NCBI RefSeq assembly: GCF_001042905.1
Contig: NZ_JYLB01000001.1
Location: 310,001 to 374,000, forward strand
Source: Pseudomonas lini
Lineage (GTDB): Bacteria > Pseudomonadota > Gammaproteobacteria > Pseudomonadales > Pseudomonadaceae
Length of the DNA stretch: 64,000 nucleotides
Reading direction: 5' to 3'
The notes beneath the pieces were generated by a model that saw nothing but the letters and a program-made list of their open reading frames with translations, was not told the DNA's origin and did not search any database. Positions 27,001-35,531 of the stretch are shown here, piece after piece (within the stretch, counting starts at the first letter, position 1; each line of letters opens with the position of its first letter). The position numbers and the translations under genes are program-made.

Positions 27001-27642
27001 CGTTGTTCCCATGAAATAGCCAATACACAACGCCCCAAACGATAGGGGCACTGCGCAAATGGACGAATGAATGCAAGGAAATTGAGAACGCCAGGGATTG
27101 ACCCGGCGGGCGATGGGTCACTGCCTCATCGCGAATTGTTTGAGGTGGAATGATAGGGTGCTAAGGATGATCTGTAATGATCTGAAATCCGAAAGCACCT
27201 ATGAATGCTGGCGAATAATTCAGCTGCGTAAAGGACGCATATTCAGCAATCAGTTCGGCTTCGATTTCCCTCTGTCGGAGTTCTACAGATTGAAGCAGAC
27301 GTTCCCTGTCTCTGTGATGGAAACACTGCGGCTCGTTCGTGTGAGAAGGCGAACGCCAACCCAGGCTTCCTTCTCTGGATGCTACGACTGAGCGCCGATT
27401 GAGTTATTCCTGTAATTCGCTTTGGGCATTTCGGTAGGTTGTTCAAGACACTTCCCGGATTGGGAGCATCACTTGCACCTACCGGAACACAGTTAAGATT
27501 CTGATTCGTAACTCAAGGTTATGTATGTAGTGATTTTGAGTCGACTCTGCTTCTTTTTGCGCTCCATATAATTGGCTCACGACCCCGCCTGGCCAGTCCG
27601 GTATGGCGGGTTGCAAGAGCCAAAACAAGAGCGGAGATGAAA
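27001..27642. other. Interval with LysR remnant and tartrate dehydrogenase promoter
   Basis: 642 bp without an intact gene. It includes the decayed LysR copy at about 27150-27420 (separate entry). The 27500-27640 part holds the leader and ribosome site of the tartrate dehydrogenase gene; AACTCAAGGTTATG-like sequence near 27510 is AT-richer but no promoter is certain. Confidence 0.45.
27150..27420 (-). pseudogene. Degenerate LysR regulator remnant
   Basis: Read on the minus strand through three frames, this segment still spells a LysR N-terminus: GITQSALSRSIQR (HTH recognition helix), then after a frameshift LLTRTSRSVSITETG (linker), then after another shift ERLLQSVELRQREIEAELIA, and finally FQIITDHP where intact relatives have VRITASDH. 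At least two indels break it, and both the first residues and most of the effector domain are gone. The intact genes at 17608 and 60892 are of the same subgroup. It is a dead paralogue, not a gene. Confidence 0.75.
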
Positions 27643-28698
27643 ATGAGCGCGTACAAAATTGCTGCAGTTCCCGGTGATGGCATTGGTGTTGAAGTCATTG
27701 CAGCGGGCGTCGAGGTGCTCGAGGCACTGTCAAAAAAATCCGGTTTCGATTTGCAGTTCAAACACTTCGATTGGAATTCGGACAATTACCTGAAAAACGG
27801 TTACTACATCCCTGAGAACGGCCTTGAGGAATTGAAAACATTCGACGCCATCTTCTTTGGCGCTGTCGGTGCGCTTAATGTGCCTGACCACATTTCTCTC
27901 TGGGGCCTGCGCCTGCCGATTTGCCAGGGCTTTGACCAATACGCCAATGTGCGTCCAGCCCGTGTGTTGCCAGGGGTAAAAAGCCCGCTGATCAACGGCG
28001 ACCAAATTGATTGGGTGGTGGTCCGGGAAAATTCCGAAGGCGAGTACTCCGGCAATGGCGGTCGTGTCCACCGTGGTCTGCCAGAAGAAGTGGCGACTGA
28101 AGTGTCTGTCTTCACGCGGGCCGGTGTTGAGCGTATCCATCGCTTTGCTTTCCAGCTGGCACAGAGCCGTCCACGCAAGCACCTGACGATGGTCACCAAG
28201 TCGAATGCCCAACGCCACGGTATGGTGTTGTGGGACGAGATTTTTTACGAAGTGGCCAAGGATTTTCCGGACGTAAAAATCGACAAAGAGTTGGTCGATG
28301 CGGTGACGACTCGCATGGTTCTCAAACCTTCGACCTTGGACGTCATCGTGGCGACCAATCTGCACGCCGACATCCTGTCCGATCTGGCTGCGGCGTTGTC
28401 CGGTAGCCTGGGCATCGCTCCGACGGCTAACCTTAATCCTTCACGCAAGTTTCCATCGATGTTCGAGCCGATCCATGGCTCTGCCTTCGACATCACTGGC
28501 AAAGGCGTGGCCAACCCGATTGCAACGTTCTGGACGGCAGCGATGATGCTCGAACATCTGGGTGAAGTGGACGCCGCAAACCGCTTGATGTCGGCCATCG
28601 AAGCGGTGACTGAAAGCGGCCTGCATACACCTGATCTCGGTGGTAAAGCCACTACTCGGCAGATCACCGACGCGGTACTTGAACTGATCAATCGCTGA
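27643..28698 (+). CDS. Tartrate dehydrogenase/D-malate dehydrogenase family
   Basis: A 351-residue beta-decarboxylating dehydrogenase (isocitrate/isopropylmalate dehydrogenase superfamily). The start MSAYKIAAVPGDGIGVEVIA has GGAG about 7 bases upstream; the ATG 6 bases earlier would be too close to it. Conserved blocks: the substrate loop LWGLRLPICQGFDQYANVRP with the catalytic Arg, NSEGEYSG, the Lys of VTKSNAQRHG and the metal site NLHADILSDLAAAL. Length and sequence fit tartrate dehydrogenase/decarboxylase of Pseudomonas (multi-reaction on tartrate and D-malate, NAD and Mn-dependent) and the related DmlA. With ttdAB it gives two tartrate routes within 8 kb. Confidence 0.9.
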   Translation: MSAYKIAAVPGDGIGVEVIAAGVEVLEALSKKSGFDLQFKHFDWNSDNYLKNGYYIPENGLEELKTFDAIFFGAVGALNVPDHISLWGLRLPICQGFDQYANVRPARVLPGVKSPLINGDQIDWVVVRENSEGEYSGNGGRVHRGLPEEVATEVSVFTRAGVERIHRFAFQLAQSRPRKHLTMVTKSNAQRHGMVLWDEIFYEVAKDFPDVKIDKELVDAVTTRMVLKPSTLDVIVATNLHADILSDLAAALSGSLGIAPTANLNPSRKFPSMFEPIHGSAFDITGKGVANPIATFWTAAMMLEHLGEVDAANRLMSAIEAVTESGLHTPDLGGKATTRQITDAVLELINR

Positions 28699-28725
28699 TT
28701 TCACTACTGGTAAAACTGCAGCCGG

Positions 28726-28760
28726 AAGCCAAGGGCGGATCATCGATCCGCCCTTGGCTT
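28726..28760 (+). terminator. Hairpin after tartrate dehydrogenase
   Basis: Perfect 15-bp stem AAGCCAAGGGCGGAT (28726-28740) with ATCCGCCCTTGGCTT (28746-28760) and a 5-base loop, 27 bases past the stop. No T-run follows; termination is likely but not of the textbook type. Confidence 0.75.
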
Positions 28761-29084
28761 ATCCGCAGTTTGATTTATATGCTCCTCGCTCAAGTCTCCA
28801 CTCGCGTCCCTCTTCAGACAAAACGCAAATGCGAAGTCAGCCCCTGGCATCGACGAGTTCTATATCGGCAAAAACCGCTGGGACGCGTTGATAAGCTCAG
28901 AGATATATGCGGCGGTTTCGGTTTCGGTTTCGGTTTCGGTTTCGGACGAAACGGGGCGGCGGCCAGGGGCGGTTTGGGGCGGGCGTCATTTGGGTTCTGG
29001 CGAACGTGACGCTGGGCCATGAATGGCGTCGCTGCCGAACCATAAGGCCCGGCAGCGAAATCTCAATGCGACGATGTGTGGGCT
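28761..29084. other. Gene-free interval with hexamer repeat
   Basis: Between the tartrate dehydrogenase hairpin and the convergent SDR. It holds a tandem repeat (next entry) and otherwise no recognisable signal or gene. Confidence 0.5.
28914..28943 (+). repeat. Five tandem copies of GGTTTC
   Basis: Five exact, contiguous copies of the hexamer GGTTTC plus a partial sixth (GG). It sits in non-coding DNA between convergent genes. A frame through it would code for alternating Gly-Phe, but no gene is supported. Such short tandem repeats change length by slippage. Confidence 0.9.
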
Positions 29085-29861
29085 TCAGATTCCCGCAGTC
29101 TGACCACCGTCAATGACCATGGCATGGCCGGTGACGAAACCTGCCTGTTCGGAGCAGAGCCACAGGACGGTATTGGCAATTTCCTCGGGGCGACCCATAC
29201 GACCAATCGGTTCCTGTGCAATCACGCGAGCGCGGCCTTGTTCGGTATCACCAGTGAAGCGAGAGATCATATCGGTATCGATAATTCCAGGGCACAGGGC
29301 ATTCACTCGAATACCTTGGGAGGCATGTTCCAGAGCTGCGCATTTACTGATGGCGGTGACGCCGTACTTTGAAGCGCAGTAAGCCGATTGCCCTTGGATC
29401 GCCAATACTCCGGCCCCAGAGGAGGTGTTAACGATCGCACCGCCTCCATTCGTCAACATGATATCGATCTGGTGCTTCATGCACAGATAAACACTCTTCA
29501 GGTTGACCGCGAGCACGCGGTCCCAGAGGTCTTCGTCGATGTCTTTGAGCTTGTTCACGGGTTGCTCGATGCCGGCGTTATTGAAAGCGCAGTCGAGCCC
29601 TCCAAAAGTCGCCACGGTTTTATCCAGAGCCGCTTTGATACCCTTGCTGCTCGTCACATCGCAGGGGATGGTGAGGACCCGACCACCAAACGCTTCGATG
29701 AGTGCGGCGGTTTCTTGTAGACCTTTTTCTGAAATGTCTACAGCCGTAACGCTGGCACCGGCTTTGGCGAATGCGATGGCCGTGGCGCGGCCGATGCCGC
29801 TACCGGCGCCGGTAACAAATGCAACTTTGCCGGTATAGGTCCCTGCGGTAGATAGGGTCAT
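29085..29861 (-). CDS. SDR-family oxidoreductase linked to the ABC importer
   Basis: A 258-residue classical SDR: TGAGSGIGRATA (cofactor loop), NNAGIEQP, catalytic Ser in VNTSSGAGVL and Tyr/Lys in AYCASKYG, C-terminal FVTGHAMVIDGG. It resembles glucose 1-dehydrogenase and related sugar or polyol dehydrogenases. It lies 105 bp downstream of the ABC permease on the same strand and is probably the last gene of the importer operon, so it may oxidise the imported compound first. A weak hairpin (29918-29949) in the gap may lower its expression. Confidence 0.9.
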   Translation of the reverse strand: MTLSTAGTYTGKVAFVTGAGSGIGRATAIAFAKAGASVTAVDISEKGLQETAALIEAFGGRVLTIPCDVTSSKGIKAALDKTVATFGGLDCAFNNAGIEQPVNKLKDIDEDLWDRVLAVNLKSVYLCMKHQIDIMLTNGGGAIVNTSSGAGVLAIQGQSAYCASKYGVTAISKCAALEHASQGIRVNALCPGIIDTDMISRFTGDTEQGRARVIAQEPIGRMGRPEEIANTVLWLCSEQAGFVTGHAMVIDGGQTAGI

Positions 29862-29917
29862 GGTGCTGTCCTCTTGATTTGTTTTTTACTGAAGGGTTCG
29901 AGCAGAGATTGGGGCCA

Positions 29918-29949
29918 GTGCCTCGCCTTCTGTTACAGCGGCGGGGCAC
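29918..29949 (-). terminator. Hairpin between ABC permease and SDR
   Basis: GTGCCTCGCC (29918-29927) pairs with GGCGGGGCAC (29940-29949) with one G-T pair and a 12-base loop, just past the permease stop. Without a T-run it may act as an attenuator or mRNA-end stabiliser rather than a full stop. Confidence 0.5.
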
Positions 29950-29966
29950 CGGTCTCGGTCATAGGG

Positions 29967-31229
29967 TCACTTGGATTTGGCTTTGCTTCGGCTGTTGCCA
30001 ACGGTGTATAGCGCGGCAGCACCAATGAGCACGATGCCCTCGATCAACCCCTGATAATTCGCCCCCAGATTCAAGATGTTGAAGCCGTTGGTGAGCGAGT
30101 AAAGCAGCAGTGCCCCAGCCAGGGTTTTAATAACACTGCCGGCGCCGCCAAACAGCGAAGTGCCGCCCAGAATTGCCGCCGCGATAACAGCCAATTCAGC
30201 ACCACTCAGGGCTGCGGGGTTGATGGAGCGCAGGCGGCTCGCAAAAAGGATCCCGGCAAAGCCCGCCGCGGCGCTGCACAACACGAAGGCAACCAACTTG
30301 TAACGGACAACATTGATACCGGAGAGGCGGGCGGCTTCGGCATTGCCGCCGACGGCGTAAAGGCGACGGCCTACCATGGTGAAACTCAGCGTCACCCAAA
30401 CGATGGTGGTGAAAATCGCCATGTAGATGACCGGTTTCGGCAGCATGATTTTGCCCCCGGCGCCCCAGCTCATTGCTAGCAGGCAGAGGCCGCCCAGAGC
30501 CATTCCGAGCATGGCTGGTGTCAAGGGTCTCGCCGCTTTTCGTGCCCGCACCGCTTGCAGGGCGCTGATGCCGAGCAGTACCGCACCCAGGAGGATTGCA
30601 ACCACGCCAGCGTCCAGGCGACCCGACTCGAACGCTTTCATGGCTTCGATGACTTCGGGTTTTTGCACAGACAGAGATTGGCCGTCAGTGAAAATCAAAA
30701 CCGCGCCGCGTAGCGCAGTCATGGTGCCGAGGGTAACAATAAAAGCATTGATACCCACGAATTGCACGATGGACCCGTTCAGCAAGCCGGCGCAAATGGC
30801 GACCGTCATCGAAAAGGCGCAGGCGGGCCAGAAGCCCAGCTGATCGGCGAAACCGATAAGAATCGCGGCCGAAAGCGCCGCGACCGACGCGACTGACAAA
30901 TCGAAATTACCGCTGATCAATATGACCGTCATGGCCACGGCCATAATGGCGATGAGTGAGGACTGATAGACGATATTGGTAATGTTCAAAACGCTGAGAT
31001 AGTTGGATTTCCCCAGGTAAGTCGTGATACACGATAGGCCAACCAGCAATAGCAGCAATGCATAATAGACACCCATTTCACGCAGGCTGAAGAGGCGTCG
31101 CCAATCAACCTGACGATAGACAGGCGCGGGCGGTGGCGGTGTTACATTTTGACTGGCGAGCCGCACCGGTTCGATTTTTGGTTGAGTTGTTGTACTCATT
31201 GTTTTTATCTCTATAGCTAGATTGTCCAT
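29967..31229 (-). CDS. Sugar-type ABC transporter permease (RbsC/MglC family)
   Basis: A 420-residue inner-membrane permease of the ribose/galactose class, with about ten hydrophobic helices and the family block SGNFDLSVASVAALSAAI and VGRRLYAVGGNAEAARLSGI (the EAA-like coupling loop). The ATG at 31229 lies 3 bases after the ATPase stop; the ATG at 31199 (MSTTTQPKIEPVR) is an alternative. It works with the ATPase at 31233 and the binding protein at 32813 to import a sugar, polyol or similar small molecule. Confidence 0.93.
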   Translation of the reverse strand: MDNLAIEIKTMSTTTQPKIEPVRLASQNVTPPPPAPVYRQVDWRRLFSLREMGVYYALLLLLVGLSCITTYLGKSNYLSVLNITNIVYQSSLIAIMAVAMTVILISGNFDLSVASVAALSAAILIGFADQLGFWPACAFSMTVAICAGLLNGSIVQFVGINAFIVTLGTMTALRGAVLIFTDGQSLSVQKPEVIEAMKAFESGRLDAGVVAILLGAVLLGISALQAVRARKAARPLTPAMLGMALGGLCLLAMSWGAGGKIMLPKPVIYMAIFTTIVWVTLSFTMVGRRLYAVGGNAEAARLSGINVVRYKLVAFVLCSAAAGFAGILFASRLRSINPAALSGAELAVIAAAILGGTSLFGGAGSVIKTLAGALLLYSLTNGFNILNLGANYQGLIEGIVLIGAAALYTVGNSRSKAKSK

Positions 31230-31232
31230 TGC

Positions 31233-32765
31233 TCAGTGACCTCTGCTTTCAGGAGTAACGCATTTACCGCCAGCGAGCAGGAGCAGTTCATGTTCCGATG
31301 TTTCATGGACGGGGCGCTCCGCGACACAGCATCCATCGCGCATGACGATGATGCGGTCACTGACGGCGAGCAGTTCTTCAAACTCTGACGACACGACGAT
31401 GATGGCTTTGCCTTCTGCGGCAAGCCGACGGATCAGGAAGATGATCTCGGTCTTTGCACCGATATCGATGCCGGCGGTTGGCTCGTCCAAAAGAAGCACC
31501 TTGACGTCGCTGAATAACCACTTCGCGATCGTCACCTTCTGGGCATTGCCGCCACTGAGTTCGCTGACGAGAATGTCAGGCGAACTGGCCTTGATGGAGA
31601 GTTGTTGGATGGCATCCCAGCCACGGTTCAGTTCACGTTGCTCGTTGGGAAGGCAATTGAATGCCGACACGGAATTCAAGGCGGGCAGGGAAGTGTTACG
31701 CCAGATCTCGAAATCCGGTACCAGGCCCTGCTTTATACGATCTTCCGGCACCAGGCCTATGCCTGCTTTCACGGAAGCCCCGGTGCTGCGCCCAATCTCC
31801 CGGCCATTGAGTATGACCTTGCCTGAGGCATGCGGGTCGGCGCCGAATGCTGCGTGCAGCAGTTCGCTTCGACCTGAGCCCAGAAGACCGGCTATCCCTA
31901 TGACCTCGCCTGCTGCGAGTTTCAGCGATATCGGGTGCAGCTTGCCCGAGGAAGAGACGTTCTGCAGTTCCAGCACGGTTCGGGATGGATCGGCGCAACT
32001 GTTGCGTTGAGCGGTCGCACGCGCTTGTTTGGCAATGGGTTTGCCGACAATGGCTTCGGCTAAAAGATTTTCGTCCAGATCGCAGGTGTTGGCTCGCATG
32101 GCTGCGACCCCATCACGCAGGACCGTGACGCAGTCTGTCAGAGCTATGACTTCGTCCAGGAAGTGCGAGACGAAGAGAATCGCTTTGTTTTCTACTTTTG
32201 ACAGGCGGCGGACAGTGTCATAGACAATTTCCCGCTCCTCTGTAGCCAGAGAGGCGGTTGGCTCGTCCATGACAATCAAGTCCGCACCCGTGGCAAAGGC
32301 TTGGTAAATCGCTGCCATCTGGCGCTGACCTATCGAGAGGTCGCACACCTTGCTATCGGCATCCAGTCTGTAGCCGACGCGCTGGCAGAGCTCATCAAAG
32401 CGCTCGCGCATCGAATTGGGATAGCGCCACGTGCCGTTCTTTCCGAGAAAGACGTTTTCGATCACGGAGAGGGTGGGCACGAGCGGTATATGTTGGTGGA
32501 TGGTGGCTACGCCCATGTCGTTGGCCACCTTTGGACTCGCCCACGTCACTGGCTTGCCGCGCCAGACAATTTCACCGCTCGTGGGAGCATTCGCGCCGGA
32601 CAGGATCTTTATCAGGGTCGACTTGCCAGCGCCGTTGGCGCCAAGCAATCCGTGAACCTTGCCCCTCGCAATGTCGAGATCGACGCCGCGCAGTGCGACA
32701 GTCCCGTTTGGGTATTCTTTCGCAACCCCTTGGAGCCGCATGAGAAGCGTTTCTTGATGAGTCAT
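31233..32765 (-). CDS. Sugar-type ABC transporter ATPase, double nucleotide-binding domain
   Basis: A 510-residue RbsA/MglA-class ATPase with two nucleotide-binding halves. First half: Walker A GANGAGKST, signature LSIGQRQM, Walker B LIVMDEPTAS. Second half: a degenerate Walker A GLLGSGRSELL, signature LSGGNAQK and Walker B LLLDEPTAGIDIG. The degenerate second Walker A is normal for this class. It sits at the cytoplasmic face and powers uptake. Followed directly by the permease; preceded by the binding-protein gene with a 47-bp gap. Confidence 0.95.
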   Translation of the reverse strand: MTHQETLLMRLQGVAKEYPNGTVALRGVDLDIARGKVHGLLGANGAGKSTLIKILSGANAPTSGEIVWRGKPVTWASPKVANDMGVATIHQHIPLVPTLSVIENVFLGKNGTWRYPNSMRERFDELCQRVGYRLDADSKVCDLSIGQRQMAAIYQAFATGADLIVMDEPTASLATEEREIVYDTVRRLSKVENKAILFVSHFLDEVIALTDCVTVLRDGVAAMRANTCDLDENLLAEAIVGKPIAKQARATAQRNSCADPSRTVLELQNVSSSGKLHPISLKLAAGEVIGIAGLLGSGRSELLHAAFGADPHASGKVILNGREIGRSTGASVKAGIGLVPEDRIKQGLVPDFEIWRNTSLPALNSVSAFNCLPNEQRELNRGWDAIQQLSIKASSPDILVSELSGGNAQKVTIAKWLFSDVKVLLLDEPTAGIDIGAKTEIIFLIRRLAAEGKAIIVVSSEFEELLAVSDRIIVMRDGCCVAERPVHETSEHELLLLAGGKCVTPESRGH

Positions 32766-32812
32766 CTCGATAATCCGTTTTTGTTCTTTGTTATCGGCTT
32801 ATATAAAGCGGC

Positions 32813-33811
32813 TTACCACTTGTCGGGGCAGGCGTTGAGCGTGTCTTTGGTCAGCAATGGCAGGTCGTAGGTCACGTACTTGCCTTTCGGTGTTTCCGGA
32901 TGGGTCACAGACTCATAAAGAGACTTGAAGAGAAGTTCGCCGAGCAGCTTGGGACGCACACAGACCGATGCATTGATTTCGCCAGCCGCGATCCCGGTAG
33001 ACCCGACCTTGGAACCGCCCCCTGTTGCGACCAGGGCGATTTCTGAACCTTGGGCAGCCAAGGCGCGTGCGCAACCAATGGCCATGTCCTCGGCCTGACT
33101 AAAGATGAGGTCGAGGTCTGGATGGGCAGTCAGCATGTTCTGGCAAACGCGCTCGCCCTGCTCAGGCGTCCAGTCGGTGGGCTGAGACGCAACAATTTCA
33201 TATTTCGCGCCGGCTTTTTTCAGGCCCGTCTTGAAGCCCTCGGTGAGCTGCTTGACCACGGCGTAGCCAGGTACGCCTTCGACGACTGCGATTTTTGCGA
33301 CACGGTCTTTAGGCAACAGCGTCGCTGCGTGCTCACCGGCCACTTCGCCAGCGCGGATGTCATCAGTGGTAACCAAGGCAACAAGTTGTTCGTAGGGCTT
33401 GTTGATCGCCCGTTCCTGAGGGTCACCTACCATCACGGCAACCGCAGCCACGGGAATGTCGTGGTCTACGATCTTGTCGACGAAAGATTGCGCCACCACC
33501 GAATCCAGGGGCAGAAAACCGATAGCGTCGACGCGCTGCGCGATCATGTCGTCGAGCGCATTGCCCTGCTTCTCGACGCTGCCTCGCGGGTCGATGATGA
33601 CTGCTTTTACGCCGGCAGCTTTGGCTGCGGCTTCGAAGCCCTTAGCGGTCGCTACGTTGTAGGGATAGGCGAGGTTGCCTGGAACATAGCCGAAGGTCAG
33701 CTCGGCAGCGTTACTGACGGTGGCAGTCACTGCCAGGACGGCGGGGATCATGTGTTTGAAAAGCGCACGGATAGCGTGGTTTTGGCGCACGCTGAAATTC
33801 TTATTCGGCAT
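32813..33811 (-). CDS. Periplasmic sugar-binding protein (RbsB-like)
   Basis: A 332-residue solute-binding protein of the ribose-binding (periplasmic-binding type 1) class. A long N-region precedes the hydrophobic signal MIPAVLAVTATVSNAAE, so export is expected. The mature part has two Rossmann-like lobes: NLAYPYNVATAKGFEAAAK and the hinge block FLPLDSVVAQSFVDKIVDHD. GGGAG lies 9 bases before the ATG. It is the first gene of the importer operon. The binding-site residues are not diagnostic, so the ligand (sugar, polyol, sugar acid or quorum-type molecule) is open. Confidence 0.93.
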   Translation of the reverse strand: MPNKNFSVRQNHAIRALFKHMIPAVLAVTATVSNAAELTFGYVPGNLAYPYNVATAKGFEAAAKAAGVKAVIIDPRGSVEKQGNALDDMIAQRVDAIGFLPLDSVVAQSFVDKIVDHDIPVAAVAVMVGDPQERAINKPYEQLVALVTTDDIRAGEVAGEHAATLLPKDRVAKIAVVEGVPGYAVVKQLTEGFKTGLKKAGAKYEIVASQPTDWTPEQGERVCQNMLTAHPDLDLIFSQAEDMAIGCARALAAQGSEIALVATGGGSKVGSTGIAAGEINASVCVRPKLLGELLFKSLYESVTHPETPKGKYVTYDLPLLTKDTLNACPDKW

Positions 33812-34050
33812 TTATAGCTCCCTGAAACTTGTCGAAACGTTGTTGTTTTTGTGTTTTGCGTCAGGTCTTTCTTGGTTTTGCCTTGGTAAAGCACGCATTT
33901 CCAATCACGAAACTCAGAGGGCGAACCGCCGTGATGCGCACGACACATTCATCCGATCTGCAGGCGCTTTTGCGTGAATACCTGCCCTACCGGTTGGAGG
34001 GTGGGTTTCTCGCTAGGCACATTCGAGTCAATTTTGCGTTGCTCAAAATC

Positions 34051-34079
34051 AACATATCCCTGATTGTGGGATTGCGCAA
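34051..34079 (-). promoter_or_regulatory. Candidate IclR-type operator inside a promoter, ABC importer
   Basis: On the minus strand, -35 TTGCGC (34079-34074), 17-bp spacer, -10 TATGTT (34056-34051). The spacer overlaps the 19-bp element AATCCCACAATCAGGGATA (34073-34055), which is a near-perfect inverted repeat (TATCCC-N7-GGGATT on the other strand) and matches the motif at 40643, 41901, 56039 and 56218. It lies 240 bp before the binding-protein start. Confidence 0.5.
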
Positions 34080-34417
34080 CAGATTTTGATTCGATCATTT
34101 CCTGGTTCGGGTCTACCGTCTGGCGGGGCACAGCGCCGCGCCGAATCGCTGCACCATCGGAGCGCTCGCTATTTGTAAGAGGCGGTTGGCGTCGGGAGTC
34201 CTACAGTCATTCCCAACGATTAAGGTGCCAAGCCTTGGGAACAGGCAACCCAATCATGTTTTACGATCACACCGAAGCACGAGTGATGTGTGGCTTCAGG
34301 CGTCTCGCCGGGCCTTTGAGGACAATGATAATGAGCCGTCCACGATGCCGATAACCTACGCAGAACTCACCTGTTTGCAGGATTTACAGGCCAGCTTTGG
34401 ATGTCTAGAAATTAATT

Positions 34418-34458
34418 AATCCCATTTATTGACACAATTTTTATTGTTCGATAGGGTT
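34418..34458 (+). promoter_or_regulatory. Promoter and weaker candidate operator, SMP-30/GMC operon
   Basis: -35 TTGACA (34429-34434), 18-bp spacer, -10 TAGGGT (34453-34458). A motif copy, AATCCCATTTATTGACACA (34418-34436), overlaps the -35. It agrees with the other sites mainly in the AATCCCA half and the GACA tail, so it is the weakest of the set. Confidence 0.45.
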
Positions 34459-34561
34459 TGTGACAGCAGGTGGTTTTCATTGGGCTTCGCTCGGTGGTCT
34501 GCACAGATCGCATTCGCTCTACCGTTTTTCATCTAAAAATAAAAGAAAGGGCAGGCAGAAC

Positions 34562-35410
34562 ATGCAAGAGCTAAAGGCGCATCGCTTCGCTGATGATTTC
34601 GTCTTCCTTGAGGCTCCTCGGTGGTACGACGGTTGCCTGTGGGTGCCAGACGTCTTTGACTCGATTCTCTACCAAGTCGACGTGAGCGGGCGCCGGCTTG
34701 TGCTGAAAGACAATTTGCCACCGCGGCCTAATAGTCTCGGATTCCTGTCTGATGGAACTCCTCTTATCGTGTCATCCGTCGCTCGCCAGATATTGAAGCT
34801 GGTGGATGGAGAGTTGCTTGTACACGCTGACCTCTCGAAGTGGGCCACTGGTGATTTGAATGATTTCGCGGTGGCCGACAATGGCTGTCTCTATGTCGGC
34901 AATTTTGGCTATGACCTGTTCATGGGCGAAGAGAAGCGCGAAACCTCTCTCCATATCGTCGAGCTGGATGGCACCGTCAGCCACGGTAGCGATGGCGTCG
35001 AATTCCCCAATGGCGCGGTAATTCTTAATCATGGGCGAACGCTGGTGGTCGCAGAAACCTGGCGCGGCCGGCTGACGGCATTTGATCGTGCGCTGGATGG
35101 ATCTTTGTCCAATCGCCGGCTATTTGCCGACATCGCAGGACGAGAGCCGGACGGTATGTGCGCCGATGCAGAAGGCGGTGTTTGGGTTTGCTCGTTCAAT
35201 ACAGGGGAAGTTTTGCGGGTCTTGGAGGGAGGGGAAATCACACATCGTTTGCATTTCCCAGGTAGCGCCGTTGCCTGCGAACTGGGCGGTGAGGACGGCC
35301 ATACCCTCTTTATTACTACCTATGATGGCACGATCCCTGACCAGCAAGCGCGCAAGCGACTTGGGGCGCTTAACCAAGTGCAAGTCGACATTCCTCGTGC
35401 TGGATCCTGA
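34562..35410 (+). CDS. SMP-30/gluconolactonase-family hydrolase
   Basis: A 282-residue six-bladed propeller lactonase. The metal-site Glu is in FLEAPRWYDG (residue about 18), with Asn/Asp ligands in the NDFAVADNG, FPNGAVI and EPDGMCADAEGGVWV blocks. No signal peptide, so cytoplasmic. The start MQELKAHRFADDFVFLEAPR fits the family; a longer frame upstream does not. First gene of a plus-strand operon (lactonase, GMC oxidoreductase, ALDH, MmgE/PrpD, small monooxygenase). It would open an aldono- or similar lactone made by a sugar- or alcohol-oxidising partner. Confidence 0.9.
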   Translation: MQELKAHRFADDFVFLEAPRWYDGCLWVPDVFDSILYQVDVSGRRLVLKDNLPPRPNSLGFLSDGTPLIVSSVARQILKLVDGELLVHADLSKWATGDLNDFAVADNGCLYVGNFGYDLFMGEEKRETSLHIVELDGTVSHGSDGVEFPNGAVILNHGRTLVVAETWRGRLTAFDRALDGSLSNRRLFADIAGREPDGMCADAEGGVWVCSFNTGEVLRVLEGGEITHRLHFPGSAVACELGGEDGHTLFITTYDGTIPDQQARKRLGALNQVQVDIPRAGS

Positions 35411-35531
35411 ACAACGAAGCCAGATCGGCTGCTGATATCAACGGTTTGCGGTTAGGGCATCCCATGGTTGAGCCCGGGCAGGCATCGCCTGTTCGTTGCT
35501 ACCAGGTTTGAAAGAGCGAGGAATAGGGTCA

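Larger units (their letters stand above)
33812..34561. other. 750-bp divergent intergenic region with two candidate operators
   Basis: Between the ABC operon (minus) and the SMP-30/GMC operon (plus). No gene is evident. It contains the promoter/operator elements listed at 34051-34079 and 34418-34458. The rest has no recognisable content. Confidence 0.5.

Noticed and set aside
27098..27391. 97-codon plus-strand frame
   Set aside because: Overlaps the LysR remnant on the opposite strand and has no family resemblance or ribosome site.
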